NCBI GenBank assembly: GCA_016709665.1
Contig: JADJMI010000008.1
Coordinates: 150,155-214,154 of the forward strand
Reading direction: 5' to 3'
DNA length: 64,000 nucleotides
From: Betaproteobacteria bacterium
GTDB lineage: Bacteria; Pseudomonadota; Gammaproteobacteria; Burkholderiales; Usitatibacteraceae
Positions within the stretch are counted from its first letter, which is position 1. Every line of letters starts with the position of its first letter. The notes beneath the pieces are model-generated. The model did no database searches and was not told where the DNA came from. It worked only from the letters and a program-made list of their open reading frames with translations. Position numbers and translations under genes: made by a program. Positions 27,669-36,324 of this stretch are shown in pieces.

Positions 27669-28636
27669 AGCGCATCGGCCCCCTGGTCCTCGCGCTCGCG
27701 GCGCTCGCCTCGGCCGGCGAGTCGCCCGCACAGCAGCCCTATCCGAGCCGGCCCGTGCGCCTCGTGGTCGGCTTCGCCCCCGGCGGCGCGGCGGACACCG
27801 TCGCCCGTGCGCTCTCCGACGGCCTTTCGCGCGCGCTCGGCCAGCCCGTGGTCATCGAGAACCGCGCCGGCGCGGGCTCGTCGATCGCCGCCGAAAACGT
27901 GGCCAAGAGCCCGGCGGACGGCTACAGCATCCTGATCGCGAGCCCTTCGAGCATCTCGGTGAACCCCGCGCTCAACCCGAAGCTGGGATACAGGCCGGCC
28001 GACCTCGCACCCGTCACCCAGGTCTCCGCCTCGCCCCTGGTGCTCGTGGTGAACCCCGCCACCGACATCCATTCCGTGGGCGAGCTCGTCGCGGTGGCGA
28101 AGAAGCGGCCGGACTTCCTCAACTACGCGACGTCGGGCATCGGCTCCGCGCCGCACTTCGGCGCGGCGCTCTTCGGCCAGCTCGCCGGCGTGAGGATGGT
28201 GCACGTGCCGTTCAAGGGCGGCGCGCCGGCCATCACCTCCGTCGTGGCGGGCGATACGCAGCTGTCCTTCGCGACGCCGCCCTCGGTGATGCCGATGGTG
28301 AAGGCCGGTCGCCTGCGGGCCCTCGCCGTCACGAGCCCGGAGCGATCCTCGTTGATGCCGGAGATCCCCGGGATGCGCGAGGCCGGGCTGCCTGCCCTGT
28401 CGCTCTCGTTCTGGTACGGGATCTTCGTCCCGGCCGGCACGCCGCCCGAGGTCGTGAGGAAGCTCTACGAGGCGACGGCCGCCGCGGCCTCGCGCCCGGA
28501 GTACAAGGCGACGCTCGCGCGCGAGGGCACCGAGGTTTCGCTTTCGCGCTCGCCGGAGGAATTCGCGGCTTTCCTCGCGGAGGACTCGAAGTTCTGGGTG
28601 AAACTCGCGAAGGATTCGGGCGCCACCGCCGACTAG
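27665..28636 (+). CDS. Bug/TctC-family periplasmic substrate-binding protein
   Basis: 323 residues, starting at the ATG that overlaps the oxidoreductase stop. The signal peptide ends ...SAGESPAQQ. YPSRPVRLVVGFAPGGAADTVARALS, VVIENRAGAGSSIAAENVAKSPADGYSILIAS and VRMVHVPFKGGAPAITSVVAGD identify the family. Coupling to an oxidoreductase suggests uptake linked to catabolism of the same compound, but no substrate can be named. Confidence 0.92.
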   Translation: MKRIGPLVLALAALASAGESPAQQPYPSRPVRLVVGFAPGGAADTVARALSDGLSRALGQPVVIENRAGAGSSIAAENVAKSPADGYSILIASPSSISVNPALNPKLGYRPADLAPVTQVSASPLVLVVNPATDIHSVGELVAVAKKRPDFLNYATSGIGSAPHFGAALFGQLAGVRMVHVPFKGGAPAITSVVAGDTQLSFATPPSVMPMVKAGRLRALAVTSPERSSLMPEIPGMREAGLPALSLSFWYGIFVPAGTPPEVVRKLYEATAAAASRPEYKATLAREGTEVSLSRSPEEFAAFLAEDSKFWVKLAKDSGATAD

Positions 28637-28640
28637 GCCG

Positions 28641-29615
28641 TCAGCATCCCGCGGTGCACTTCGCCGCGGCGTCGAACGCCATCGTCTTGCCGGAGAGCGG
28701 GATGTGCACCGTCGCTTTCACGGCCTTCACGAAGGCTTCCGTCTTGCTTCCCGGGCGCACCTTGCCGTTCACGGTGCCGACCTCGTTGGCGTGCGAGGCG
28801 ATGACGGCGGCGGGCTTCACCAGCTCGTTCATCACGTAGGCCGCTTCCGCCGGCCCGGTGGTGAAGCCGTCGCCGATGTTCATGACGGCGAGCTTCGCGC
28901 CGTAGTGGCCGCGCACGACGAGGTCCTGGTCCGCCGTGATGCCGGTGTCGCCCGACAGGTAGGCCACCAGCCCGTTGCTGAACTTGAGGACGTAGCCGGT
29001 GGCGAGGCCCACGTCGCCGGCGATGCCCACGTCCTTCATGGCCTTGCCCAGGTCGCCGCCGATGTAGTCGGGGTCGACGCCGTTGCTGTGCAGGGCCGCC
29101 ACCGTCGCGATGCGCACGCCGCCCACGAGCACGCTGCCGCCGAAGCGGGCGAGCATCGAGTTGCGCGGGTCGCCGCCGCCCGCCTTCAGCTTCGCGGCGA
29201 AGAAGGGCGGCATCTCGCTGCCGGTGACGATCTTCGATTTCTTGGCGAGCGCGATGTTCACCGCGCTGGTGAGCGGCAGGGCCGACACCGTGACGTCCGG
29301 CTTCTCGCAGCTGCCCGCGTTGGGCGCCTTGATGTGCGCGTTGCCCACGTGGTCGCCGTGCATGTGGCTCACGAGGACGATGTCGATCTTCCCGAGCCGC
29401 GGGTCGTCCGGCCCGGCGACGGTGCGGCCCGGGTCGTAGAGGATGCGGGTGCCGTTCGGGTCTTCGAAGACCAGGGCGCGGTCCTGCGGGCAGAACTCGC
29501 CCTCGTAGCCGCCCAGGGGGGTCACCTTCACCGTCTGGGCCTGCGAGGCCAGGGCCGTCATCGCGCCGAACGCGGCGAGGCAGGCGATGCGGAGGGTGCG
29601 ATTCGTCGTTCCCAT
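28641..29615 (-). CDS. Secreted metallo-beta-lactamase-fold hydrolase
   Basis: 324 residues with a signal peptide ending ALASQAQ. The metal motif HMHGDHVG (His84, His86, Asp88, His89) sits after DIVLVS. A later ALHSNGVDPDYIG, SGDTGI and ASHANEVGTVNGK supply further ligands. The pattern GGYEGEFCPQDRALVFEDPNGTRILYDPGRT resembles UlaG/RomA-like MBL hydrolases that act on lactone or phosphodiester bonds. Substrate unknown. Convergent with the Bug gene (4 bp gap). Confidence 0.85.
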   Translation of the reverse strand: MGTTNRTLRIACLAAFGAMTALASQAQTVKVTPLGGYEGEFCPQDRALVFEDPNGTRILYDPGRTVAGPDDPRLGKIDIVLVSHMHGDHVGNAHIKAPNAGSCEKPDVTVSALPLTSAVNIALAKKSKIVTGSEMPPFFAAKLKAGGGDPRNSMLARFGGSVLVGGVRIATVAALHSNGVDPDYIGGDLGKAMKDVGIAGDVGLATGYVLKFSNGLVAYLSGDTGITADQDLVVRGHYGAKLAVMNIGDGFTTGPAEAAYVMNELVKPAAVIASHANEVGTVNGKVRPGSKTEAFVKAVKATVHIPLSGKTMAFDAAAKCTAGC

Positions 29616-29740
29616 GAATTTCTCCCGTGGGGTTCCGGTGGGGTTGCCGTGCCGGCGATCATGAGGAGGCACGTGCGGGCGCAGTAGATACGCCCCCGCC
29701 GGAAGCGTCAATGACGCGCGCCAAGTTCAACCGTGGCGGG

Positions 29741-30742
29741 TCACTTCGCGTCGTCCCACGCCTGGAGCAGGGCCTTCTCGCGCGCGGGCGGCAGGCCGGC
29801 CTTCCATTCGTGCGTCGTGGCACGCGTGCGGGCCCAAGCGAGGACATCGCGAACCGTCGCCTCGAGGGGGCGGAACGCGAGGCCGTGCGCGCCGGCCCGG
29901 GACACGTCCGCCGCCATGAAGCCCCGCCAGTCCGGGTCGCCCTCCGGCAACCACAGCGGCATCTGCGACCACGGGGCGACCTCGTGCTGCTTCAGGAAGT
30001 CGTCCGGCATCCAGGCGGGCTCGGGCGCAGCGTCCGCGGCGTTCGCGATGCAGGCGTCGATGAGCTCGCCCATGGTGAGCGGCGCCTGCGGCCCGGTCAC
30101 GTGGAACGTGCCGGAAGCGGAACGCGCGAGCATCGCGACCATCCAGTCGGCGATGTCCCGCGCGTCGATGAACTGGACGCGGCGCTCCGGCCGCCCGGGC
30201 GCGGCGAATCGCCCTCCCTGCGCGGCGCGCCAGGGCCACCACGTGAAGCGGTCGGTGGGGTCGTGCGGGCCGACGATGAGGCCGGGCCTCACGAGGAGGG
30301 CCCTTTCGCCGAACGCCTCGGTGACGACGCGCTCGCATCCGGCCTTCAGGGCGCCGTAGAGTTCCGGCGTCTTTTCGGCCGGCAGCGGGTCGGGCGTGTC
30401 GAACAGCGCCGAATCCTCGTCGAAGTTTTCGCGATCGAAGGATCGATAGGCGGAGATCGAGGAAACGAACGCGTAGCGGCCCACGCGATCGCGAAGCCCT
30501 TCGGCGGACCGCCGGACGACCTGGGGCAGGTAGCCGCACGTGTCGATGACGGCGTCCCAGGTCCTGCCGGCGGGGGTCACGGTGAATGGAATCGATTCCC
30601 GGTCGAGGGCGATCGTCTCGACGCGCGCGTCGCCGCCGCTGCGGCCGCGGTTCAGGTGGGTGACGTCGTGGCCGGCTGCGAGGGCCGCATCGGTGAGCGC
30701 ACGGCCGAGAAAGACGGTACCGCCGAGGATGAGGAGTCGCAT
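29741..30742 (-). CDS. NAD-dependent epimerase/dehydratase-family (extended SDR) protein
   Basis: 333 residues. MRLLILGGTVFLGRAL is the dinucleotide loop, YAFVSSISAYRSF and ELYGALKAGCERVV carry the catalytic Ser and the YxxxK motif, and LLVRPGLIVGPHDPTDRFTWW is typical of extended SDRs. This subgroup is often annotated as an isoflavone-reductase-like or sugar epimerase protein; the actual substrate is not evident. About 10 bp separate it from the upstream gene on the same strand, implying an operon 31801 to 29741. Confidence 0.85.
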   Translation of the reverse strand: MRLLILGGTVFLGRALTDAALAAGHDVTHLNRGRSGGDARVETIALDRESIPFTVTPAGRTWDAVIDTCGYLPQVVRRSAEGLRDRVGRYAFVSSISAYRSFDRENFDEDSALFDTPDPLPAEKTPELYGALKAGCERVVTEAFGERALLVRPGLIVGPHDPTDRFTWWPWRAAQGGRFAAPGRPERRVQFIDARDIADWMVAMLARSASGTFHVTGPQAPLTMGELIDACIANAADAAPEPAWMPDDFLKQHEVAPWSQMPLWLPEGDPDWRGFMAADVSRAGAHGLAFRPLEATVRDVLAWARTRATTHEWKAGLPPAREKALLQAWDDAK

Positions 30743-30752
30743 GGTTTCCGCC

Positions 30753-31406
30753 TCAGCCCGCGAACCCGTAGACGCGCCGGATGATTCCGCCCTCCACGTC
30801 GTAGGCCACCGTCATCTCGAAAGGCGACTCGCGCACGCCGTGGATGCGCTCGTGGTCGAAGACGCGCGCGCCCATCACGATGCGCCCGAGGAGCTCGGCA
30901 TGCAGGCCGGGCTTCGAGAAGCGCTCCTTCGCATAGAACTCGCGCAGGGCCGCGATGCCCGATATCGCCGGCTCGGGCGCGGGCGGCCGGTAGACGGCGA
31001 CGTCGTCCGCGAAGCACGCCGCGAAGGCCTCGAGGTCCCGCGCGTTGTAGGCGGCGAGTTGGCGCTCCGCCACGGCGAGGGCCGAGCGCGAGACGGGCTC
31101 GTCCGGTGCCGGGATGCCGGCGATCTTCTCGTAGTGCAGCACCGTGGGGAACGGATCGTAGAAGTGATGCAGCAGGCGCTTCCATTCCTGGTAGGGCGCG
31201 GACTGGCGAAAGCCCACCTCGTGCGCCGCCACGCTGTCCCAGCGCACCAGCAGCAGGTAATGGCCCTCGCGCTCGAGGCAGCGCTGCAGCTCGTGGGAGC
31301 GGTAGCCGGGCATCGCCGCGATGATCCGCTCGGCTTCGCCAAAGGCGGCTTCGAAGGCGGCGGACTGTCCGGGCTTCACCTGCAAGGGGGCGGATTCGAG
31401 GATCAT
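30753..31406 (-). CDS. Fusion of an ABM-type ferredoxin-like domain and a SnoaL/NTF2-like domain
   Basis: 217 residues in two parts. Residues 1-100 (LQVKPGQSAAFEAAFGEAERIIAAMPGYRSHELQRCLEREGHYLLLVRWDS) fit an antibiotic-biosynthesis-monooxygenase-like domain. Residues 108-217 (AERQLAAYNARDLEAFAACFADDVAVYR ... DVEGGIIRRVYGFAG) fit SnoaL/NTF2. Neither catalytic role is certain. The gene overlaps the previous one by ATGA. Confidence 0.8.
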   Translation of the reverse strand: MILESAPLQVKPGQSAAFEAAFGEAERIIAAMPGYRSHELQRCLEREGHYLLLVRWDSVAAHEVGFRQSAPYQEWKRLLHHFYDPFPTVLHYEKIAGIPAPDEPVSRSALAVAERQLAAYNARDLEAFAACFADDVAVYRPPAPEPAISGIAALREFYAKERFSKPGLHAELLGRIVMGARVFDHERIHGVRESPFEMTVAYDVEGGIIRRVYGFAG

Positions 31407-31801
31407 CGCCCGGGTACCGTCACGTCGACGGTGCGCCCGCCATAGCCGTGCTTCATGTCTCGCGCCTGCACGCGCACCGTGCGCACGCCCGCCGGGATGC
31501 TCACGCCGTAGAGGTCCCGCGTGAACGGCTGCTCGGTCGCGTGGTCGTGCAGAAGGATGCGCTCGCCGAGCACGGCGCCCTGCAGCGTCGTCACGCGGAA
31601 GGCGTCGGCGTAGCGCTGCGGCGTGTCGTAGGGCGAGGACACCGTCACGTCGAAATCGAACCGGTCGCCCCCCGCGGGCTTCGCCTTCACGGAGACGACA
31701 TCGGGGTGGCGTTGCTCGCCGGCGGCGTTCGCGGCGCAGGGAGCGAGGGCCGCGAACGCGGCAAGCGCCAGCATGGCGCTGGCGAGGACGGCGATTCTCA
31801 T
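31403..31801 (-). CDS. Small secreted protein, predicted beta-sandwich
   Basis: 132 residues with a signal peptide (MRIAVLASAMLALAAFAALAPCAANA). The mature part (PDVVSVKAKPAGGDRFDFDVTVSSPYDTPQRYADAFRV ... VRTVRVQARDMKHGYGGRTVDVTVP) looks like an immunoglobulin-like or fibronectin-like beta-sandwich. No family recognised. It is first in an operon with the ABM-SnoaL fusion and the SDR. Confidence 0.7.
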   Translation of the reverse strand: MRIAVLASAMLALAAFAALAPCAANAAGEQRHPDVVSVKAKPAGGDRFDFDVTVSSPYDTPQRYADAFRVTTLQGAVLGERILLHDHATEQPFTRDLYGVSIPAGVRTVRVQARDMKHGYGGRTVDVTVPGR

Positions 31802-31897
31802 CAAGGGCTCCTTCGGGGCACCCGCGATCGGGGGCGCGGCAAGCGGGGCCAGTGTACGCCGGGCTATCATTCCCGGGTCGCTTCCAGGAACCGCGCC

Positions 31898-32428
31898 ATG
31901 AATGCCTCCCTCGTCATCACCGTCATCGGCCCCGACCGCCCGGGCCTCGTGAGCCAGCTTTCCGACGTCGCGCAGCAGTTCGGCGCCAACTGGGAGGAAA
32001 GCCGCCTGGCGAGCCTTGCCGGCCAGTTCGCGGGCATGGTGCATTTCGACGTGCCGGGCGAGAAGGCGGATGCGCTCGCCGCGGCCTTCCGCACCCTGGA
32101 GGCCTCGGGCCTGCAGATCCTCGTCGCGCGAAGCGGCGGTACGGGCAAGGGCGGCGCCGCGCGGCGCGTGCGCCTGGAGCTCGTCGGCCACGACCGCCCC
32201 GGCATCGTGCGGGACCTTTCCACGGCCCTCGCGAAGCTGGGCGTTTCCATCGACGAGCTGCAGACGCAGGTGGCGAGCGCGGCCATGTCCGGCGACGACC
32301 TCTTCAAGGTGAAGGCGCTGCTCGCGGTGCCGGCCGACGTGGGCAACCCGGCGCTTCGCCAGGCGCTCGAGGCCCTCGCCAACGAGATGATGGTGGACCT
32401 GGAGGCCGCGGAGTCCCTGGCCGGCTAG
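31898..32428 (+). CDS. GcvR-like protein with two ACT domains
   Basis: 176 residues. Two ACT domains are visible: LVITVIGPDRPGLVSQLSDVAQQFGANWEESRLASLAGQFAGM (about 4-46 onward) and VRLELVGHDRPGIVRDLSTALAKLGVSIDELQTQVASAAMSG (about 92 onward). This is the layout of the glycine-cleavage regulator GcvR, which binds amino acids. No GcvA or gcv genes lie in the window, so the name is tentative. Confidence 0.85.
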   Translation: MNASLVITVIGPDRPGLVSQLSDVAQQFGANWEESRLASLAGQFAGMVHFDVPGEKADALAAAFRTLEASGLQILVARSGGTGKGGAARRVRLELVGHDRPGIVRDLSTALAKLGVSIDELQTQVASAAMSGDDLFKVKALLAVPADVGNPALRQALEALANEMMVDLEAAESLAG

Positions 32429-32820
32429 CTTTCCTTCGGCGTCTGGAACGGCGAGCCCGACGCCGGCTCGATGCGCATCTCGCGAAGCGGGTTGCCGTCG
32501 GCGCGAAGCGGCCCGGCGTTGAGCGCGAGCCAGGCCGCGAGGGCTTCGGGCCCCTGGGGGGCCCAGATGCCGCTCGACCACCCATGGTTGTTGAGGTAGT
32601 AGATGAAGAAGGCCCCCCTTCGCTGCACGCGCACGTAAGCGCCCGGGTCGCTGATGGTGGGATAGAAGCGGTCGAAGAAGTCGAGCTCGGCGTTCTCCGG
32701 CAGCGTCACGAGCAACGCCATGAAGGCGTTGTGGGAGGGCTCCCCGTCGAAAGTCACGAAGACTTTCTCGCCGTCCTCGCGGTAGGTGAATCCTTCGATG
32801 GGGCGGAGCTTGAAGGCCAT
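32425..32820 (-). CDS. Hypothetical protein
   Basis: 131 residues without signal or membrane segments. The composition (FTYREDGEKVFVTFDGEPSHNAFMALLVTLPENAELDFFDRFYPTISDPGAYVRV) suggests a small alpha/beta soluble protein. No family recognised. Ends in a 4-bp tail overlap with the convergent GcvR-like gene. Confidence 0.65.
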   Translation of the reverse strand: MAFKLRPIEGFTYREDGEKVFVTFDGEPSHNAFMALLVTLPENAELDFFDRFYPTISDPGAYVRVQRRGAFFIYYLNNHGWSSGIWAPQGPEALAAWLALNAGPLRADGNPLREMRIEPASGSPFQTPKES

Positions 32821-32937
32821 GGCGTCCTTTCGCTCGCCGATTCTCGCGGCCCGCGCGCCAGCGCGTCAATCGGCCGCAACCCTTCGTCACGCCGCGGGCA
32901 TCGCTCGTGAAATTCGCGAGGCCGGTATGATCGGCCC

Positions 32938-33654
32938 ATGGCCCCCGTCGTCGTCAGCGAAAGCCAGGGCGTGCGCACCCTGCACCTGGGCTCCGATCTC
33001 GTGCAGGGCGCGATGCGCGTCGCCCGGCCCTACGCGCTCGAGCTCGAGTACACCCGGCAGATGATGTTCCCGCTGCTGCTGCGGCCGGACGCCTGGCCGC
33101 GCCGCGTGCTGCAAGTGGGGCTCGGCAGCGCCTCCCTCACGCGATTCCTCGGCAAGCACCGCCCCGAGGCGAAGCTCACGGTCATCGAGCTCCTGCCGGA
33201 CGTGGTGCTCGCCGCGCGCCAGCACTTCAAGCTGCCGCCGGAGGACGAGCGGCTTCGCATCGTCGTCGGCGACGGCGCGGACTACATGGCGCGGACTTCC
33301 TCGCGGTTCGACCTCGTCATCGTGGACGGCTTCGACGGGGAAGGCAGTCCGGGCATGCTCGACGCGCCGCCCTTCCTCGCCAGCGTGCCGCCGCGCCTCG
33401 CGCCGCGCGGGCTTGCCGTCTTCAACCTGCTCACGGGGCGGTGGGGGAGCGAGGCGAGCATCGGCCGCATCCGCACGGCCTTCGACGGCCACGTGCTCGT
33501 GCTGCCGCGCTGCGACGCGGGCAACACGATCGCGCTGGCGGCGAACGAGCCGTTCGGCAAGTTCTCGCCCACGAAGATGAAGCTGGCCGCGGCGCGCGTG
33601 AAGCGCGAGACGGGACTGGATCTCGTCGCGACGGCGATGCAGGTCGCGAAGTAG
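32938..33654 (+). CDS. Spermidine-synthase-like (PAPT-fold) protein, short form
   Basis: 238 residues. RRVLQVGLGSASLTRFLGKHRPEAKLTVIELLPDVVLAARQHF is the nucleotide-binding part, and DLVIVDGFDGEGSPGMLDAPPFLASV the region of the catalytic loop, which lacks a clear Asp-Tyr pair of true spermidine synthases. The preceding beta-hairpin (SDLVQGAMRVARPYALELEYTRQMM) is kept. It probably acts on another substrate. Related to 12590-13459 but shorter at both ends. Confidence 0.78.
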   Translation: MAPVVVSESQGVRTLHLGSDLVQGAMRVARPYALELEYTRQMMFPLLLRPDAWPRRVLQVGLGSASLTRFLGKHRPEAKLTVIELLPDVVLAARQHFKLPPEDERLRIVVGDGADYMARTSSRFDLVIVDGFDGEGSPGMLDAPPFLASVPPRLAPRGLAVFNLLTGRWGSEASIGRIRTAFDGHVLVLPRCDAGNTIALAANEPFGKFSPTKMKLAAARVKRETGLDLVATAMQVAK

Positions 33655-33694
33655 CGGCCGCGCAAGCGTTGGCGGCCCGCCCGGGGAGGGAGCG

Positions 33695-34054
33695 ATGAAG
33701 CCGAAATGGATCGCCTTCGTGGCCGTGTTCTTCACGGCAGGAATCCCGTACTGGCTCGTCCCCTACAACCAGGAGCTGCCCGCCGGCGTCGTCGCGATCG
33801 GCCTCGCGGCGCTGGTGATCGCGGGGGCGGTCCTCGCCTTCCGCGGCGCGAAGCTCGCCACCGCCATCGTCATGCCCGGCCTCGCCGTGCCCGCGGCCGC
33901 GATGGCGCGGGTCGTCGTGGAGGTAGCGCGCGACAGCACGTCGCACAACCTCTGGCCTTTCGAGATCGTGTTCGCCGCGTTCATCGGCTTCGCGGGCGCG
34001 CTCGTGGGCGCGCTCCTCGGCTGGCTGCTCGCCAAGGCGACCGGTCGCCGGTAG
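33695..34054 (+). CDS. Small four-helix membrane protein
   Basis: 119 residues with about four hydrophobic helices: IAFVAVFFTAGIPYWLV, AGVVAIGLAALVIAGAVLAF, LATAIVMPGLAVPAAAMARVV and IVFAAFIGFAGALVGALLGWLLA. GGGAGGGAG precedes the ATG. No family recognised. Confidence 0.7.
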   Translation: MKPKWIAFVAVFFTAGIPYWLVPYNQELPAGVVAIGLAALVIAGAVLAFRGAKLATAIVMPGLAVPAAAMARVVVEVARDSTSHNLWPFEIVFAAFIGFAGALVGALLGWLLAKATGRR

Positions 34055-34157
34055 GCAGGCCCGTTTGTAGCCGTGTGTTACCGGCGCCCCTCTCGCCATG
34101 GATTCCGGCGGGCGGAAGGGCTAGCCTCGGCGCCTTCACGATTCCCGGAGGTGTCCG

Positions 34158-34634
34158 ATGAAGTTTGGCACGATGACCCGCGCGGCCACGCTCGCCGCAT
34201 CCCTCGCGGCCTGCGCCACCGCCCAGGCGAACGACGACGCGCGCGTGGTGGGCGAAATGGACGTGGCCTACCAGGCCGCGGTGGAGAAGGGCGACTGGCA
34301 GGCGATGGAGCGAATCCTGCACCCGGGCTTCGTGCTCGTGCTCGGCAACGGCCTCGTGCACACGCGCGAGGAGGTCGTCGGCTCGTCGAAGCGGGGCGTC
34401 ATCACCTACCGGCGGCAATCGATCGTGCCGGGCACGCAGGAGGTGCGGCTCTACGGCCGCGACACGGCCACGGTCACGGCGCTGCTGCATCTCACGGGCA
34501 AGCGCAACGACAACGGCGCGAGCTTCGACTTCAAGCTCTGGTACACGGATACGTACGTGAGGACGGCGGACGGGTGGCGTTACGCGTTCGGGCAGGCGGG
34601 AACGCCGCAGCCGGAGAAGCCCGCGGCGTCCTAG
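34158..34634 (+). CDS. Secreted DUF4440/NTF2-like protein
   Basis: 158 residues. Signal peptide MTRAATLAASLAACATAQAND, then a cone-shaped NTF2 fold (GEMDVAYQAAVEKGDWQAMERILHPGFVLVLGNGLVHTREEVV ... VRTADGWRYAFGQAG). DUF4440 proteins act as ketosteroid-isomerase-like enzymes or as ligand-binding domains. The SD-like GGAGG lies before the ATG at 34158. Confidence 0.82.
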   Translation: MKFGTMTRAATLAASLAACATAQANDDARVVGEMDVAYQAAVEKGDWQAMERILHPGFVLVLGNGLVHTREEVVGSSKRGVITYRRQSIVPGTQEVRLYGRDTATVTALLHLTGKRNDNGASFDFKLWYTDTYVRTADGWRYAFGQAGTPQPEKPAAS

Positions 34635-34637
34635 CGG

Positions 34638-35813
34638 TCAGTAGAGCGAGCCGCGCTGCCGCTCGGGCAGGTCGCGGTCGTATTGTTCGGGGTCGAAGCC
34701 GGGATCGGCGAGCGCCGCGAGGATGGCCCCCGCGGTGGGCACCGCCGGGTTGCGCTCGATCACCGCTTCCCACAGCCTGGAGCGCTGCAAGGCCCGCGCG
34801 CACTGGAAGTACGCCTTTTCCACCTTCACGTGCAGCACGCCCTTGGGCGGGCGGCCTTCCATGCGGAAGCGCTCGCGGAGCCCGGGGTCCGTGGTGAAGC
34901 GGGCGCGGCCCGCGACGCGCAGCGTCTCGCCCACGCCGGGGATGAGGAAAAGGAGCCCCAGGCGCGAATCGGCGAGGAGGTTGCGGAGCGTGTCGACGCG
35001 ATTGTTGCCCCGGCGTTCGGGAATGAGGAGCGTCCGCTCGTCCTCCACGACGACGAAGCCGGAAGGGTCGCCGCGCGGGGAGATGTCGATGCCCTTCGCG
35101 TTGGACGTGGCGAGGATCACGAAGGGCGAGGCCTCGATCATCGCGCGGTACACCGGCGGGATGTGGTCGACTTCCTTGCGCACGGAGTTCGCGTTCACCT
35201 CGCCGAAGAGGGCGGCGAGCTTCGACTCCGTGTCGACGACGTGCGGATCGGGGCGCGCCCGGTTCGCGCGCCAGTCGTCGGCGAGCAGGCCCCAGGACTC
35301 GACGTCGTAGGCCACGCCGTCGGCGACCCAGCGCTGGCGAAGCAGCCCTTCGCGCGTGAAGCCGAGCCGGCCGAGCACGCGGCAGGAGGCGCCGTTGCGC
35401 GGGTCGACCTCCGCTTCGATGCGCCGGATCCCCAGCTGCGTGAACGCGCAATCGAGCAGGGCGGAAAGCGCCTCCTGCATGGCGCCCTGGCCCCAGTGCG
35501 CGCGCCCGAGCACATAGCCGAGTTCCGCGCGGGCGCTGCCTTCGTCGTGGCGGAAGATGAGGCACGTGCCCACCGGCTTGCCGTCCGCCCTGTCGGCGAT
35601 GACGAACTGGATGGCCGTGCCGGTCGCCTGGATGCCTTCCATGCGCGAGAGCCACGCGCGGGCGTCGTCCATCGACTTCCAGGTGGCGTAGGGCAGGTGC
35701 CTCGTCACGGCTTCGTCGCCGTTGACGGCCATGAGTCCGGCCAGGTCGTCGGCCACGAGGGGGCGGACGACGAAGCGGGGCGTCTCGAGGGGCGGGGGGG
35801 CGACGAGAGGCAT
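34638..35813 (-). CDS. Fusion of a RimJ/RimL-type GNAT acetyltransferase and an FMN-dependent PPOX-fold domain
   Basis: 391 residues in one uninterrupted frame. Residues 1-185 are a GNAT domain (TPRFVVRPLVADDLAGLMAVNGDEAV ... AELGYVLGRAHWGQGAMQEALSALLDCAF ... RRIEAEVDPRNGASCRVLGRLGFTREGLLR). Residues 190-391 are a split-barrel flavin domain of the MSMEG_1061 type (PPVYRAMIEASPFVILATSNAKGIDISPRGDPSGFV, ERRGNNRVDTLRNLLADSRLGLLFLIPG, GVLHVKVEKAYFQCARAL). These are normally separate proteins. No substrate is evident. Confidence 0.88.
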   Translation of the reverse strand: MPLVAPPPLETPRFVVRPLVADDLAGLMAVNGDEAVTRHLPYATWKSMDDARAWLSRMEGIQATGTAIQFVIADRADGKPVGTCLIFRHDEGSARAELGYVLGRAHWGQGAMQEALSALLDCAFTQLGIRRIEAEVDPRNGASCRVLGRLGFTREGLLRQRWVADGVAYDVESWGLLADDWRANRARPDPHVVDTESKLAALFGEVNANSVRKEVDHIPPVYRAMIEASPFVILATSNAKGIDISPRGDPSGFVVVEDERTLLIPERRGNNRVDTLRNLLADSRLGLLFLIPGVGETLRVAGRARFTTDPGLRERFRMEGRPPKGVLHVKVEKAYFQCARALQRSRLWEAVIERNPAVPTAGAILAALADPGFDPEQYDRDLPERQRGSLY

Positions 35814-35901
35814 GGGACCGGGATTCTGCCACGAAGAAACCCGGCTTGCCCGTCGCGGGGGCCGTGGTGGCGCGATCGCCCGCTGCTAGACTGACGGCGC
35901 C

Positions 35902-36324
35902 ATGGACCCCGTCACCGTCTTTCGCGGATTGCTGGTCGCGAGCCTCGTCACCGCGCTGGCCAGTTCGTTCCTCGACGCGGCCTTTCCCGCGTTGCTGCCG
36001 TCGGTCCTGCAGGGCGCCTGGGAGGCCCACTCGAACGAGGAGTCGGGCGCGTCGCTGTGGTTCCTCGCGGTATCGGCGCTCGGGCTCCTGGCCGCGCTCG
36101 GGGTGGTGGTGGTCGGGCTCTTCCGCCTCAAGGCCTGGTCACGCCCCGGAGCGATCGTGATCACCCTCGTGACCGTGCCTTACATGGTCATTCTGGGGCC
36201 GACGCTGCTGTCGGGCTGGGCGATGGCGCTGCAGGAGACCTCGTCGATGCTGTGGGGCGCGGCGCTCGCGATGAGCTACCTGCACCCGCTTGCCGCGAGG
36301 TTCGGCGACGCGCCGCCCGGCTAG
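35902..36324 (+). CDS. Four-helix membrane protein of unknown function
   Basis: 140 residues with about four hydrophobic segments (VFRGLLVASLVTALASSFLDAAFPALLPSVL, LWFLAVSALGLLAALGVVVVGLF, AIVITLVTVPYMVILGPTLLSGWAMA, SMLWGAALAMSYLHPLAA). No family recognised. Its TAG stop overlaps the stop of the convergent gene in the tetramer CTAG. Confidence 0.7.
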   Translation: MDPVTVFRGLLVASLVTALASSFLDAAFPALLPSVLQGAWEAHSNEESGASLWFLAVSALGLLAALGVVVVGLFRLKAWSRPGAIVITLVTVPYMVILGPTLLSGWAMALQETSSMLWGAALAMSYLHPLAARFGDAPPG

